Of a stretch of DNA of 5,476 nucleotides, positions 1 through 5,160 are shown in pieces. Made by a program: the position numbers and the translations under genes. The number at the start of each line of letters is the position of its first letter. The stretch's first letter is position 1. The notes under the pieces are model-generated. The model worked only from the letters and a program-made list of their open reading frames with translations. It made no database searches and was not told the origin of the DNA. The DNA lies in the NCBI GenBank assembly GCA_910588505.1, contig CAJUPQ010000127.1:1-5476 (forward strand). The letters run 5' to 3'. This DNA is from an uncultured Hungatella sp. GTDB taxonomy: Bacteria; Bacillota; Clostridia; Lachnospirales; Lachnospiraceae.

Positions 1-1
1 C

Positions 2-139
2 CAGGCGGCGCCGTCCAGAATCCATCAGACAATACTCGGCGAATTACACACAGTCATAAACAATTATATCAAGTCAAAAGGCGGTTCCTGCCGTGTCTAT
101 CCCGCACCGTTCGCCGTAAAGCTCAGGGAGAACCACAAA
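2..139 (+). pseudogene. Fragment of a Uma2-family (DUF820) putative endonuclease, truncated at both ends
   Basis: Frame 2 from the window edge reads an N-terminal-like stretch that includes PSRIHQTILGEL, then INNYIKSKGG, then CRVYPAPFAVKL. Uma2-family proteins typically have this order: a (S/P)S-x-x-H segment, an amphipathic helix, then a YPAPFxVxL strand just before the catalytic PD-(D/E)XK residues. After about base 139 the frame stays open but becomes basic, cysteine-rich sequence without the expected EPDISVIC-like strand or the later IVSPS motif. The fragment therefore lacks the catalytic half and appears broken rather than merely cut by the window. The true start lies off the left edge. 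Uma2 proteins belong to the PD-(D/E)XK nuclease superfamily, and the role of most is unknown. Assignment is from remembered motif order only, so confidence is moderate. Confidence 0.55.
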
Positions 140-222
140 AAGAAGAGCTGCTCCCTTCAAAACTCTGGATACCATACAGGAACTGTGATAAGAAAAAATC
201 AGAAGCAGAGGAGGTGCGGCGT

Positions 223-892
223 ATGGCGAGGACGATCAGCATTGGGTGTCAGGATTTCGAGATGATACGAAGAGAAGGCTACTTCTATATTGATAAAACT
301 GTGTTTCTTTCCGAATGGTGGGAGGGCGGAGACTGTGTGACGGATTACAAGGCCGCGTAGATTTGGCAAGACACTGTATATGATACCCCCATGCAGGAGG
401 CTTATGTAAACGGATACTGGGAAGAAATGGTGTCCTTTAACAGAAGTCTGTTCAACTCCACGTTTAAGACAAATCCGCAATATGAACAAGGTGACGCTGT
501 CCATGTTCAGCAGCTTTGATACCGGAACCCGGCCTTCGGAAGCGGAGCCGGAGCGTTTTTACCACGGATTTGTTCTGGGGCTTTTGACGGAGCTGTCCGG
601 ACGTTATCTTGTAACGTCCAACAGAGAAAGCGGATTTGGCCGCTATGATGTGCTGCTGAAACCTGAGAAAGGGGACGACGGAATCATTCTGGAATTCAAG
701 GTTCAGGACCTGGAAGAGGAAAAGGAAAAGGAGCTGTCAGATACGGTAAAGGCGGCGCTGCAGCAGATTGAAGACAGAAAATACGAAACGATACTTATGG
801 AGCAGGGAGTTCCCGGAGAGCGGATACGGAAGTACGGGTTTGCTTTCTGCGGGAAAAAGGTGCTGATCGGAAAGGAGAACCGACATCCATGA
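223..892 (+). pseudogene. Decayed AAA-ATPase-like / PDDEXK_9 (DUF1703) protein gene
   Basis: Four collinear pieces of one family can be read. The start at 223 follows GGAGGT by 7 bases and encodes MARTISIGCQDFEMIR, then YFYIDKT and EWWEGG, before a stop at 358. Shifted one frame, bases 344-376 read ITRPRRFGKTL, the P-loop region. Back in the first frame, bases 382-480 read an EAYVNGYWEEM...FNSTFKTNP segment, normally late in the ATPase domain. From 482 a third piece of 136 codons carries the PDDEXK_9 domain with FYHGFVLGLL, SNRESGFGRYD (D56) and ILEFKV (E71, K73), so the D...ExK nuclease triad survives. Intact members are roughly 500-550 residues, so most of the ATPase core is deleted and at least two frameshifts separate the pieces. 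No ribosome site precedes 482, so the open tail is probably a remnant. Its stop overlaps the regulator start as ATGA, and its last codons contain that gene's ribosome site. Pseudogene status is confident; any activity of the tail is unknown. Confidence 0.85.
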
Positions 893-1587
893 ACCAGTAT
901 CAGATTCTGCTTGTGGAAGACGACGCGGAGATCAGTGAAATGCTGAAAAGCTGCCTGAAGGCGGAAAATTATGAGGTAATCTGCGCCTTTGACGGACAGG
1001 AAGCATGCGCGAAGTTTGACGCCTTCCCGGTTCATCTGGTCCTTCTGGATCTGATGATCCCGAAGATCAGCGGGATGGACGTCATGCAGCATATCCGGAA
1101 GAGCAGCGTTGTTCCGCTCATCATCCTCTCCGCAAAGGATACGGAGAGCGACAAGACGCTGGGCCTGGGGCTGGGGGCGGACGATTACATTACAAAGCCC
1201 TTCTCGGTGGCGGAGGTTCTGGCGCGGATCCGGGCGGCTCTGCGCAGGACAAACCAGTATGACCAGGCGGCGGATTCGGGCGCGTCCGTCCTGACGGCCG
1301 GAGATCTGGTCATGAGCCTGTCGGACCACACCTTAACCAAAAGGGGAGAGACAGTGGATCTGACGGCGAAAGAATTCGAGATTCTAAAGCTTCTTTTGAA
1401 AAATCCAAAGAAGGTCTATACAAAAGAACAGATCTACTCTCTTGTCTGGAAAGATGCTTACTACGGGGACGAGAACGCCGTCAACGTACATATGAGCCGC
1501 CTGCGCAATAAGATTGAGGACGATTCCCGGAAACCCCGTTATGTGGTCACGGTCTGGGGCATCGGCTATAAACTGGGGGAAATGTAG
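889..1587 (+). CDS. OmpR-family response regulator
   Basis: This 232-residue cytoplasmic DNA-binding regulator pairs with the kinase encoded immediately downstream. The receiver domain (about residues 4-115) has the acidic pair D11/D12, phospho-acceptor D54 in LLDLMIPKISG, switch residue S81 and conserved K103 before PF. The winged-helix output domain (about 135-230) shows LTAKEFEILKLLLKNP, the recognition-helix region AVNVHMSRLRNKIE, and the closing VWGIGYKL hairpin. The length is normal for the OmpR/PhoB family. The ATG at 889 is chosen because the receiver begins at once and AAAGGAG lies 11 bases upstream, inside the end of the decayed upstream gene. No promoter is obvious, so transcription may come from within or before that pseudogene. 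The likely target is the repeat-bearing promoter at 2547-2592. With a BcrA-like ATPase following, a role in sensing or resisting a cell-envelope peptide is plausible but inferred. Confidence 0.95.
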   Translation: MNQYQILLVEDDAEISEMLKSCLKAENYEVICAFDGQEACAKFDAFPVHLVLLDLMIPKISGMDVMQHIRKSSVVPLIILSAKDTESDKTLGLGLGADDYITKPFSVAEVLARIRAALRRTNQYDQAADSGASVLTAGDLVMSLSDHTLTKRGETVDLTAKEFEILKLLLKNPKKVYTKEQIYSLVWKDAYYGDENAVNVHMSRLRNKIEDDSRKPRYVVTVWGIGYKLGEM

Positions 1588-2529
1588 ATGAACGGCGCAT
1601 TACTCCCGCTTTTTCTATGCCTTTGTATCCTTGTTCTGCTGCTTGTGGTTTTCTGGCAGCAGTTTGCCTTCCGGGTCGGCACCCAGGCAAAGCTGAAACA
1701 GATCCACGAAAAGCTGAAGGAGACCGCAGACACGGACAGCGGGGAATGGCTCATGGTTTTTACGGATAACAGAGAACTGATGGAGCTGGCGGCGCAGATC
1801 AACCGCCTGCTGGAAGAGCGTTCCAGGGTAAAGGCGGACTACCGCCGTTTTGAGATGGCGTCCAAAAAAATGCTGTCCAATATTTCCCATGATATTAAAA
1901 CGCCCATGACCGTGGTGCTGGGCTATCTGGAGATCATGAGGCTTCATGGGGAAGCCGACCCCGGGATGCTGGCAAGGACCGAACAGAAGGCCCAGAGCGT
2001 GATGGAGCTGATCAACCAGTTCTTTACGCTGGCGAAGATCGAGGCGGGCGATATGGACCTGAAGCTTTCCAGAATTGATCTGAGCGAGCTGTGCCGGGAA
2101 AGCATTCTGGATTTTTATGAAATTCTGTCAAAATCCGACGTTCAGGTAGAGATCGACCTGCCAAAGCAGGCGGTCTTCGTGCAGGGAGACCGGGAAGCGC
2201 TGCAGCGCATCCTGTTCAACCTGGTTTCCAACGCGGTGCGTTACGGTTCCGCCGGGAAATATCTGGGCGTCATTCTGCATTCTGACGAAACATATGTCTA
2301 TGTGGATGTGGTCGATCATGGGCAGGGCATCGAGAAGTCCTTTGCCGGCCGCATCTTTGACCGTCTTTTTACCATGGAAGATTCCCGCAGCCGCAGCATC
2401 CAGGGCAACGGCCTGGGGCTGAAGATCGCGAAAAATCTGGCGCTGCAGATGGGTGGGGATATCACGCTGGACAGCATCCCTCATGTCAGGACGACCTTTA
2501 CCCTCAGGCTGAAAAAGATGCGGTACTGA
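1588..2529 (+). CDS. Membrane sensor histidine kinase with one N-terminal helix
   Basis: This 313-residue kinase begins directly after the regulator stop (TAG then ATG), with GGGGGA 7 bases before the start, so the two are co-transcribed and probably translationally coupled. Residues 4-22 form one hydrophobic helix. Residues 33-90 are a charged, probably coiled linker without an external sensor domain. The HisKA domain has SHDIKTP with phospho-acceptor H101. The HATPase_c domain shows the N box (LFNLVSNAVRYG, N211 and N215), G1 box (DHGQGI, D243), F box (IFDRLF) and G2 box (GNGLGL, from about G273). All catalytic boxes are intact. Such sensor-poor kinases next to BcrA/lantibiotic-type ABC genes often respond through the transporter or the membrane. 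Here the transporter gene is cut off after 41 codons, so the kinase may now be orphaned. The kinase call is certain; the stimulus is not. Confidence 0.95.
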   Translation: MNGALLPLFLCLCILVLLLVVFWQQFAFRVGTQAKLKQIHEKLKETADTDSGEWLMVFTDNRELMELAAQINRLLEERSRVKADYRRFEMASKKMLSNISHDIKTPMTVVLGYLEIMRLHGEADPGMLARTEQKAQSVMELINQFFTLAKIEAGDMDLKLSRIDLSELCRESILDFYEILSKSDVQVEIDLPKQAVFVQGDREALQRILFNLVSNAVRYGSAGKYLGVILHSDETYVYVDVVDHGQGIEKSFAGRIFDRLFTMEDSRSRSIQGNGLGLKIAKNLALQMGGDITLDSIPHVRTTFTLRLKKMRY

Positions 2530-2546
2530 TTTGCCGGCGAAAGAAA

Positions 2547-2592
2547 TTTGTAAGATTTCAGCAAGAGTTTTGAAAAGTTGATCCGCTACAAT
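2547..2592 (+). promoter_or_regulatory. Candidate response-regulator binding repeats and -10 box upstream of the truncated ABC gene
   Basis: Three tandem 11-base near-repeats run from 2547 to 2579: TTTGTAAGATT, TCAGCAAGAGT and TTTGAAAAGTT. They share a T-rich start, G at position 4 and an A-rich centre. Seven bases later comes TACAAT (2587-2592), a good -10 box. The -35 position falls inside the third repeat and is poor, as expected of an activator-dependent promoter. OmpR-family regulators usually bind direct repeats spaced about one helical turn, so the adjacent regulator is the natural candidate. This is pattern-based inference. Confidence 0.5.
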
Positions 2593-2619
2593 GGTTCGTA
2601 AGAAAGGGGGCAGGAGAAC

Positions 2620-2742
2620 ATGCCATATATATTACAGACAAACCACCTTACGAAGACCATCAGCGGAAAAGATCTGGTGAACGACGTCAGCCTGCATATC
2701 AAAAAAGGAGAGATCTACGGGTTTCTCGGACCCAATGGGGCA
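2620..2742 (+). pseudogene. Truncated ABC transporter ATP-binding protein (BcrA/lantibiotic-resistance type)
   Basis: The reading frame starts at an ATG preceded by GGGGGCAGGAG and encodes MPYILQTNHLTKTISG, then VSLHIKKGEIYGFLGPNGA. This is the classic N-terminus of an ABC ATPase up to the middle of the Walker A motif, which should continue GKTT. At about base 2742 homology stops. The frame then runs through foreign sequence (SCQSGC onward) to a stop at 2788-2790, giving a 56-residue dead-end product. Walker A lysine, Q-loop, signature, Walker B and H-loop are all missing, so no activity is possible. It lies 90 bases after the kinase, behind the repeat-bearing promoter. In the intact locus it was probably the first gene of an ABC exporter for a membrane-active peptide antibiotic, which is inferred from the kinase-regulator-BcrA layout. 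Confidence 0.85.
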
Positions 2743-2815
2743 TCCTGTCAATCTGGCTGCACATCTCCTTTGTCAGATAGACCGAAGTGATGATGCGGTC
2801 GTCCCGTTTTGCCAT
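2743..2815 (-). pseudogene. Truncated small ribbon-helix-helix-like gene (5' end only)
   Basis: On the minus strand an ATG at 2815, with AGGAGG placed 7 bases upstream, opens MAKRDDRIITSVYLTKEM followed by CSQIDRM. The basic start, the ITSVYLT strand and the following helix resemble the N-terminus of short CopG/Arc-type or mobilisation-associated proteins common on Clostridia mobile elements. After about 25 codons the frame enters the antisense of the truncated ABC gene and stops at 2699, so the second helix of the fold is absent or replaced by unrelated residues (PHWVRETRRSLLF). The excellent ribosome site and coherent N-terminus make it a real gene start, and the loss of its 3' end marks the same recombination junction that cut the ABC gene. 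The family assignment is tentative. Confidence 0.6.
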
Positions 2816-2950
2816 AGCCTGCCTCCTTGTCTGTGAATTATTTTGTGTCCTGCACGCACTTCCCGGTACATTCCTTTTTTTCCAATCCTGCGGTATCATA
2901 TCTCTGTATCCCAAAACCAAAGACTGCAGGGACACAGAAAGGAAAAAAAT

Positions 2951-3322
2951 ATGAACAGAAAAGAAACAAGAAAAGAACTGGAACGTATCATAGCCGTATT
3001 CCAAAATTACATCCATGCCAGTACACACCTGGATATCGTATGGTCAGAAAAAGCCGGATATATCTATCTTGATCTTACTCCTTTTGAAACAGGCCAAGAT
3101 CCGGATGCTTATCTCATGGAGACCGGCGAGGAACTGTTTGAAATGCTCTTCTCTGAAATCTCCCTGGATGTTTTTGAACTGACCGGAAATGAGGATGGCC
3201 TGCCAGGCGCCAATCCCCTGGAGATTGCAGAACTTAAACGGCGTCTGGAACCATTCCTTATAAAGCTGCCGGAGTACCGGCCTCTGGCCGAACAGCTTTT
3301 GTCCTCCAAAGGCAGCACCTGA
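2951..3322 (+). CDS. Hypothetical acidic protein, 123 residues
   Basis: I do not recognise this family. The ATG at 2951 is preferred over upstream in-frame starts because AAAGGA lies about 8 bases before it, and the sequence from MNRKETRKELERIIAVFQNY looks like a genuine amphipathic helix. The earlier stretch from 2843 is cysteine- and proline-rich and lacks a ribosome site. The protein has a basic N-terminal helix (1-20), a likely beta hairpin (LDIVWSEKAGYIYLDL, 27-42), an acidic centre (48-83) and a C-terminal helical part (88-118). There is no signal peptide or membrane helix, so it should be cytoplasmic. It is divergent from the truncated minus-strand gene, with 135 bases between the two starts, and is followed by a GC-rich hairpin. 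The compact acidic alpha/beta layout resembles many small accessory proteins of mobile elements, but no function can be given. Confidence 0.75.
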   Translation: MNRKETRKELERIIAVFQNYIHASTHLDIVWSEKAGYIYLDLTPFETGQDPDAYLMETGEELFEMLFSEISLDVFELTGNEDGLPGANPLEIAELKRRLEPFLIKLPEYRPLAEQLLSSKGST

Positions 3323-3328
3323 ATCTGC

Positions 3329-3359
3329 GGCGGGCGGCGGATATCCACTGCCGCCTGCC
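3329..3359 (+). terminator. GC-rich stem-loop after the hypothetical gene, possible weak terminator
   Basis: GGCGGGCGGC (3329-3338) pairs over ten positions, with one G-T wobble, with GCCGCCTGCC (3350-3359). The 11-base loop contains GGATATCC. The structure begins 6 bases after the stop of the 2951-3322 gene, where a terminator is expected. No T-run follows directly; the nearest is TTTTT around 3386. It may stabilise the 3' end of the message or terminate weakly. Confidence 0.45.
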
Positions 3360-3417
3360 CCCTGCCTTCTATCCTCTTTAGTCAATTTTTAACAGCACCA
3401 TTTGAAGTTTAACAAGG

Positions 3418-3547
3418 GTACAGGCTTTGCCTGTACGGTGTTTCCCCGGTTTGTTTCACAAACCTATTCCTGCCTTAACAAAGCCAATCTTTGATTGGCT
3501 TCAAAACCTCCGGTTTTGAGCGTATGTCCCCACCGCTGGCGGCGGGG
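3418..3547. repeat. Array of five consecutive short stem-loops in non-coding DNA
   Basis: Reading left to right: GTACAGGC (3418-3425) pairs perfectly with GCCTGTAC (3429-3436) around TTT. GGTTTGT (3448-3454) pairs with ACAAACC (3458-3464) around TTC. AAGCCAATC (3481-3489) pairs with GATTGGCTT (3493-3501) around TTT. TCAAAACC (3501-3508) pairs with GGTTTTGA (3512-3519) around TCC. CCCC plus CCG (3528-3535) pairs with CGG plus GGGG (3540-3547) with one A-C mismatch. A sixth, degenerate element (GGTCGC TCC GCTCCC) follows at 3552-3566. The stems differ in sequence but share a 7-9 base-pair, mostly three-base-loop design. No protein frame explains them. Such clusters suggest a structure formed in single-stranded DNA or RNA; which one is unknown. 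Confidence 0.7.
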
Positions 3548-3574
3548 CAGAGGTCGCTCCGCTCCCGAAAAGCG

Positions 3575-3610
3575 AAAAAAGGAAGTACCATGGTCTCCCA
3601 CGATACTTCC
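3575..3610 (-). terminator. Intrinsic terminator of the MNT-HEPN-Fic operon
   Basis: On the minus strand GGAAGTATCGTGG pairs with CCATGGTACTTCC over 13 positions (including two G-T wobbles) around a GAGA tetraloop of the stable GNRA type, immediately followed by TTTTTT (3575-3580). It begins 25 bases past the Fic stop codon. The plus strand has no T-run after the hairpin, so it acts only on the leftward operon. Confidence 0.9.
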
Positions 3611-3635
3611 CCTGAAATCTTTCCGTTGTTCTGTT

Positions 3636-4352
3636 TTACCGCTCCCACCCCTGCAGGTTCTCCCGCCCGCGCTCTGCTTCCTGCTCCGGCAAAGGGGTAA
3701 ACTCAATGCCATCAATGCAGTTCTTATACAAAAACTGCTTGATCTCCGTCATGTCATTGAATTCATAAAACTGTATCAACAGCCCCGTAAAAGCTGGCTG
3801 CAGTTCAATGGGAACGGAAATAATGCCGCACCCGCCCCCAATCATCACATGGTTGCCTGCCAGCATGGATGTCCTCTTGTTGCCGTCCAGAAACATCTGC
3901 TTCCGCATAAAGTAGAGCATCATGGTCAGCGCCCGGTCTGTCGGGTTCTCTATCTGTCCTATTTCCGCCATTTCCTCTTTAATCTGGGATTCTATGGGCA
4001 TGTCCGGCTTCCATGTTGTACCAACCATGCTCACTGCCACGTTCCGCAGATACCCCGCCCGGGGAATCAGGCTGTCTCCACCCACACACTGGTTCACCTT
4101 GCAGACAAAGGGATAATCGGCCGGCCCGTCCAACGTATCCAGCACAAACTGCCATGCGTGTTTCAGATTGTTCACCGCCACAATGTCGGATACCTTCACC
4201 CCCTGGACACCCATACCGTTATAGATGGCCTCTGCGTCCGGGTAGGTCACGGCCGGACCCTCCAGCCGTGCGCTCTTCCAGATATAGTCCACGATATTCC
4301 GTCTTACAACAAAGAGCGTCTCTTCCCTTGTCATATGGTATTTTGCTTCCAA
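3636..4352 (-). CDS. Fic-domain protein with a noncanonical active site (catalytic His replaced by Gln)
   Basis: This 238-residue cytoplasmic protein is the third gene of the operon. It uses a TTG start at 4352 with AAGGAG 5-7 bases upstream; the next ATG at 4334 has no ribosome site. Residues 27-32 (SARLEG) match the (S/T)xxxE(G/N) inhibitory-helix motif of autoinhibited Fic proteins, followed by a Fic-like N-terminal helix bundle (AVNNLKHAWQFVL, 59-71). The active-site loop is QMFLDGNKRTSM (152-163), against the family motif HxFx(D/E)GN(G/K)RxxR. F154, D156, G157, N158 and R160 are kept, but catalytic H is Q152 (codon CAG, 3897-3899) and the final R is M163. The C-terminus (about 178-216) retains the ELQPAFTGLLIQFYEFND and IKQFLYKNCIDGI helices, so the fold looks intact. 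Canonical Fic enzymes transfer AMP to target hydroxyls. This one may bind nucleotide without that chemistry, use another mechanism, or act as a regulator of the adjacent toxin pair. Confidence 0.85.
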   Translation of the reverse strand: MEAKYHMTREETLFVVRRNIVDYIWKSARLEGPAVTYPDAEAIYNGMGVQGVKVSDIVAVNNLKHAWQFVLDTLDGPADYPFVCKVNQCVGGDSLIPRAGYLRNVAVSMVGTTWKPDMPIESQIKEEMAEIGQIENPTDRALTMMLYFMRKQMFLDGNKRTSMLAGNHVMIGGGCGIISVPIELQPAFTGLLIQFYEFNDMTEIKQFLYKNCIDGIEFTPLPEQEAERGRENLQGWER

Positions 4353-4378
4353 AATCTCTCCTTAATTCATAGCTTCTG

Positions 4379-4768
4379 TCAGCGCTCCATGCCGCCGTCC
4401 TGCGCTTCCTCCTGCTCCAGAAAACGGAACATCCGTATTGTCCGCTCACAGAACTCATGGAGGACCGGTATGTCCGATACTGCCGTCTCCCATACCAGCC
4501 CCACGTCCACAGCGCCGTAATTATGGGCAAACAGGTTCCTCATCCCCTTAATCGCCGGCCAGTAGATGGAGTCTTTTGTCCCCTCGCGGAAATCCTCTGT
4601 CAGATGCCCCGTCAGCTCTCCAATCTGAAGAAGGCTCATACAGACCGAATTGCGGTAATCTCTGTCCATGTCAAAAATATCCTTCTCCCTCCCGAAGCGT
4701 TCCAGAGCCGCCTCGATATCTTCACAATACGTCAGGATATGCTCAAGGATGTCAATGTTCTTCTTCAT
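4379..4768 (-). CDS. hepT: HepT-like HEPN ribonuclease toxin (DUF86)
   Basis: This 129-residue, all-helical protein has RNLFAHNY at residues 77-84, an exact RX4HXY motif (R77, H82, Y84), the ribonuclease signature of HEPN toxins. The preceding helices (ILEHILTYCEDIEAALERFG, then SVCMSLLQIGELTGHL) match the DUF86/HepT pattern, and the length is typical. The ATG at 4768 overlaps the 3' end of the nucleotidyltransferase gene by 17 bases. AAGGAGG lies about 15 bases upstream, rather far, so translation is probably coupled to the upstream gene. In characterised HepT-MntA systems the toxin cleaves RNA (tRNA in one case) and is neutralised when the MNT partner adds AMP to the motif tyrosine. A bacteriostatic or phage-defence role follows from the family; the substrate here is unknown. 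The gene is followed after 26 bases by the Fic gene. Confidence 0.92.
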   Translation of the reverse strand: MKKNIDILEHILTYCEDIEAALERFGREKDIFDMDRDYRNSVCMSLLQIGELTGHLTEDFREGTKDSIYWPAIKGMRNLFAHNYGAVDVGLVWETAVSDIPVLHEFCERTIRMFRFLEQEEAQDGGMER

Positions 4769-5081
4769 AAATCAGCTTTTCATCCTCCTTCATGCGGACA
4801 CGGAACCCCTCCGTCCTTGCTGCGTTTGCGTCATGGGACAGGGCTTCTGTCGTCACCAGATCCACCGGTTTCTTTAACGCCTGCGTCAGTTCATGGTAAA
4901 GGGCGCCCAGGCCGAACATGGACCGGATCCTGCCCCCGTCAATCCGCAGGTCGATATCGCTCTGCCCCGTAGCCTCCCCACGGGCATAAGAGCCGAAAAG
5001 ATACGCCCGGCTTACGCCGTAATCCTGCAGGATCGGGCGGATGATCGCCTGTATCTCATTCATGGCATATATTTTTTCCAT
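4752..5081 (-). CDS. mntA: MntA-like minimal nucleotidyltransferase antitoxin
   Basis: This 109-residue nucleotidyltransferase has the MNT signature GSX10DXD: LFGSYARGEATG at 28-39 gives G30/S31, with D42 and D44 in SDIDLRI. A third acidic residue lies at D74 in PVDLVT. All metal- and nucleotide-binding positions look intact, so it should be active. The ATG at 5081 has AGGGAGG exactly 7 bases upstream, better supported than the internal M7. It is the first gene of the operon, following the sigma-A promoter at 5156-5184, and overlaps the HEPN gene by 17 bases. By family knowledge it adenylylates the RX4HXY tyrosine of its HEPN partner, blocking ribonuclease activity, and may also act as a co-repressor. 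Placing the antitoxin first and overlapping the toxin would help keep it in excess. Confidence 0.92.
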   Translation of the reverse strand: MEKIYAMNEIQAIIRPILQDYGVSRAYLFGSYARGEATGQSDIDLRIDGGRIRSMFGLGALYHELTQALKKPVDLVTTEALSHDANAARTEGFRVRMKEDEKLIYEEEH

Positions 5082-5131
5082 AGCCGGACCTCCCTGTAGA
5101 TTTTACTATCCATTTCGATTATAGAATTTTG

Positions 5132-5160
5132 ATAATGGAATTGCTTTTCAATCCCATTAT
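5132..5160. promoter_or_regulatory. Inverted-repeat operator candidate over the mntA -10 box
   Basis: ATAATGGAATTG (5132-5143) and CAATCCCATTAT (5149-5160) form a 12-base inverted repeat with one mismatch and a five-base spacer. The right arm overlaps the minus-strand -10 box, and the left arm falls where transcription would begin. A dimeric repressor bound here would block the promoter, as expected for toxin-antitoxin autoregulation. No DNA-binding domain is evident in the operon products, so the regulator is unknown. Confidence 0.55.

Noticed and set aside
199..504. Minus-strand open frame of 101 codons over the decayed ATPase gene
   Set aside because: The + strand holds recognisable family motifs in the same bases. 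The minus frame shows none and has no supporting signals.
703..1329. Minus-strand open frame of 208 codons
   Set aside because: It is antisense to the nuclease tail and the regulator receiver domain, has no ribosome site or domain, and has shadow-like composition.
2843..2950. Upstream extension of the hypothetical gene to an earlier ATG
   Set aside because: There is no ribosome site before 2843, the added residues are irregular and Cys/Pro-rich, and a good site precedes 2951.
3418..3547. CRISPR array or integron attC sites as an explanation of the hairpin cluster
   Set aside because: The units do not share sequence and are not evenly spaced, so it is not CRISPR. No attC-type conserved core sites or integrase gene are visible.
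3495..4520. Long + strand open frame of 341 codons
   Set aside because: It lies antisense to the Fic gene and its terminator, has no family motifs, is rich in Pro, His, Cys and Arg, and starts inside a hairpin arm. The minus-strand genes carry clear motifs.
4457..4972. Plus-strand open frame of 171 codons opposite HEPN and MNT genes
   Set aside because: It is antisense to two genes with exact RX4HXY and GSX10DXD motifs and has no domain of its own.
5115..5120. Second TATAAT-like box on the minus strand nearer mntA
   Set aside because: No -35 box lies at 16-18 bases. The nearest TTGAAA is 22 bases away, so the promoter at 5156-5184 is preferred.
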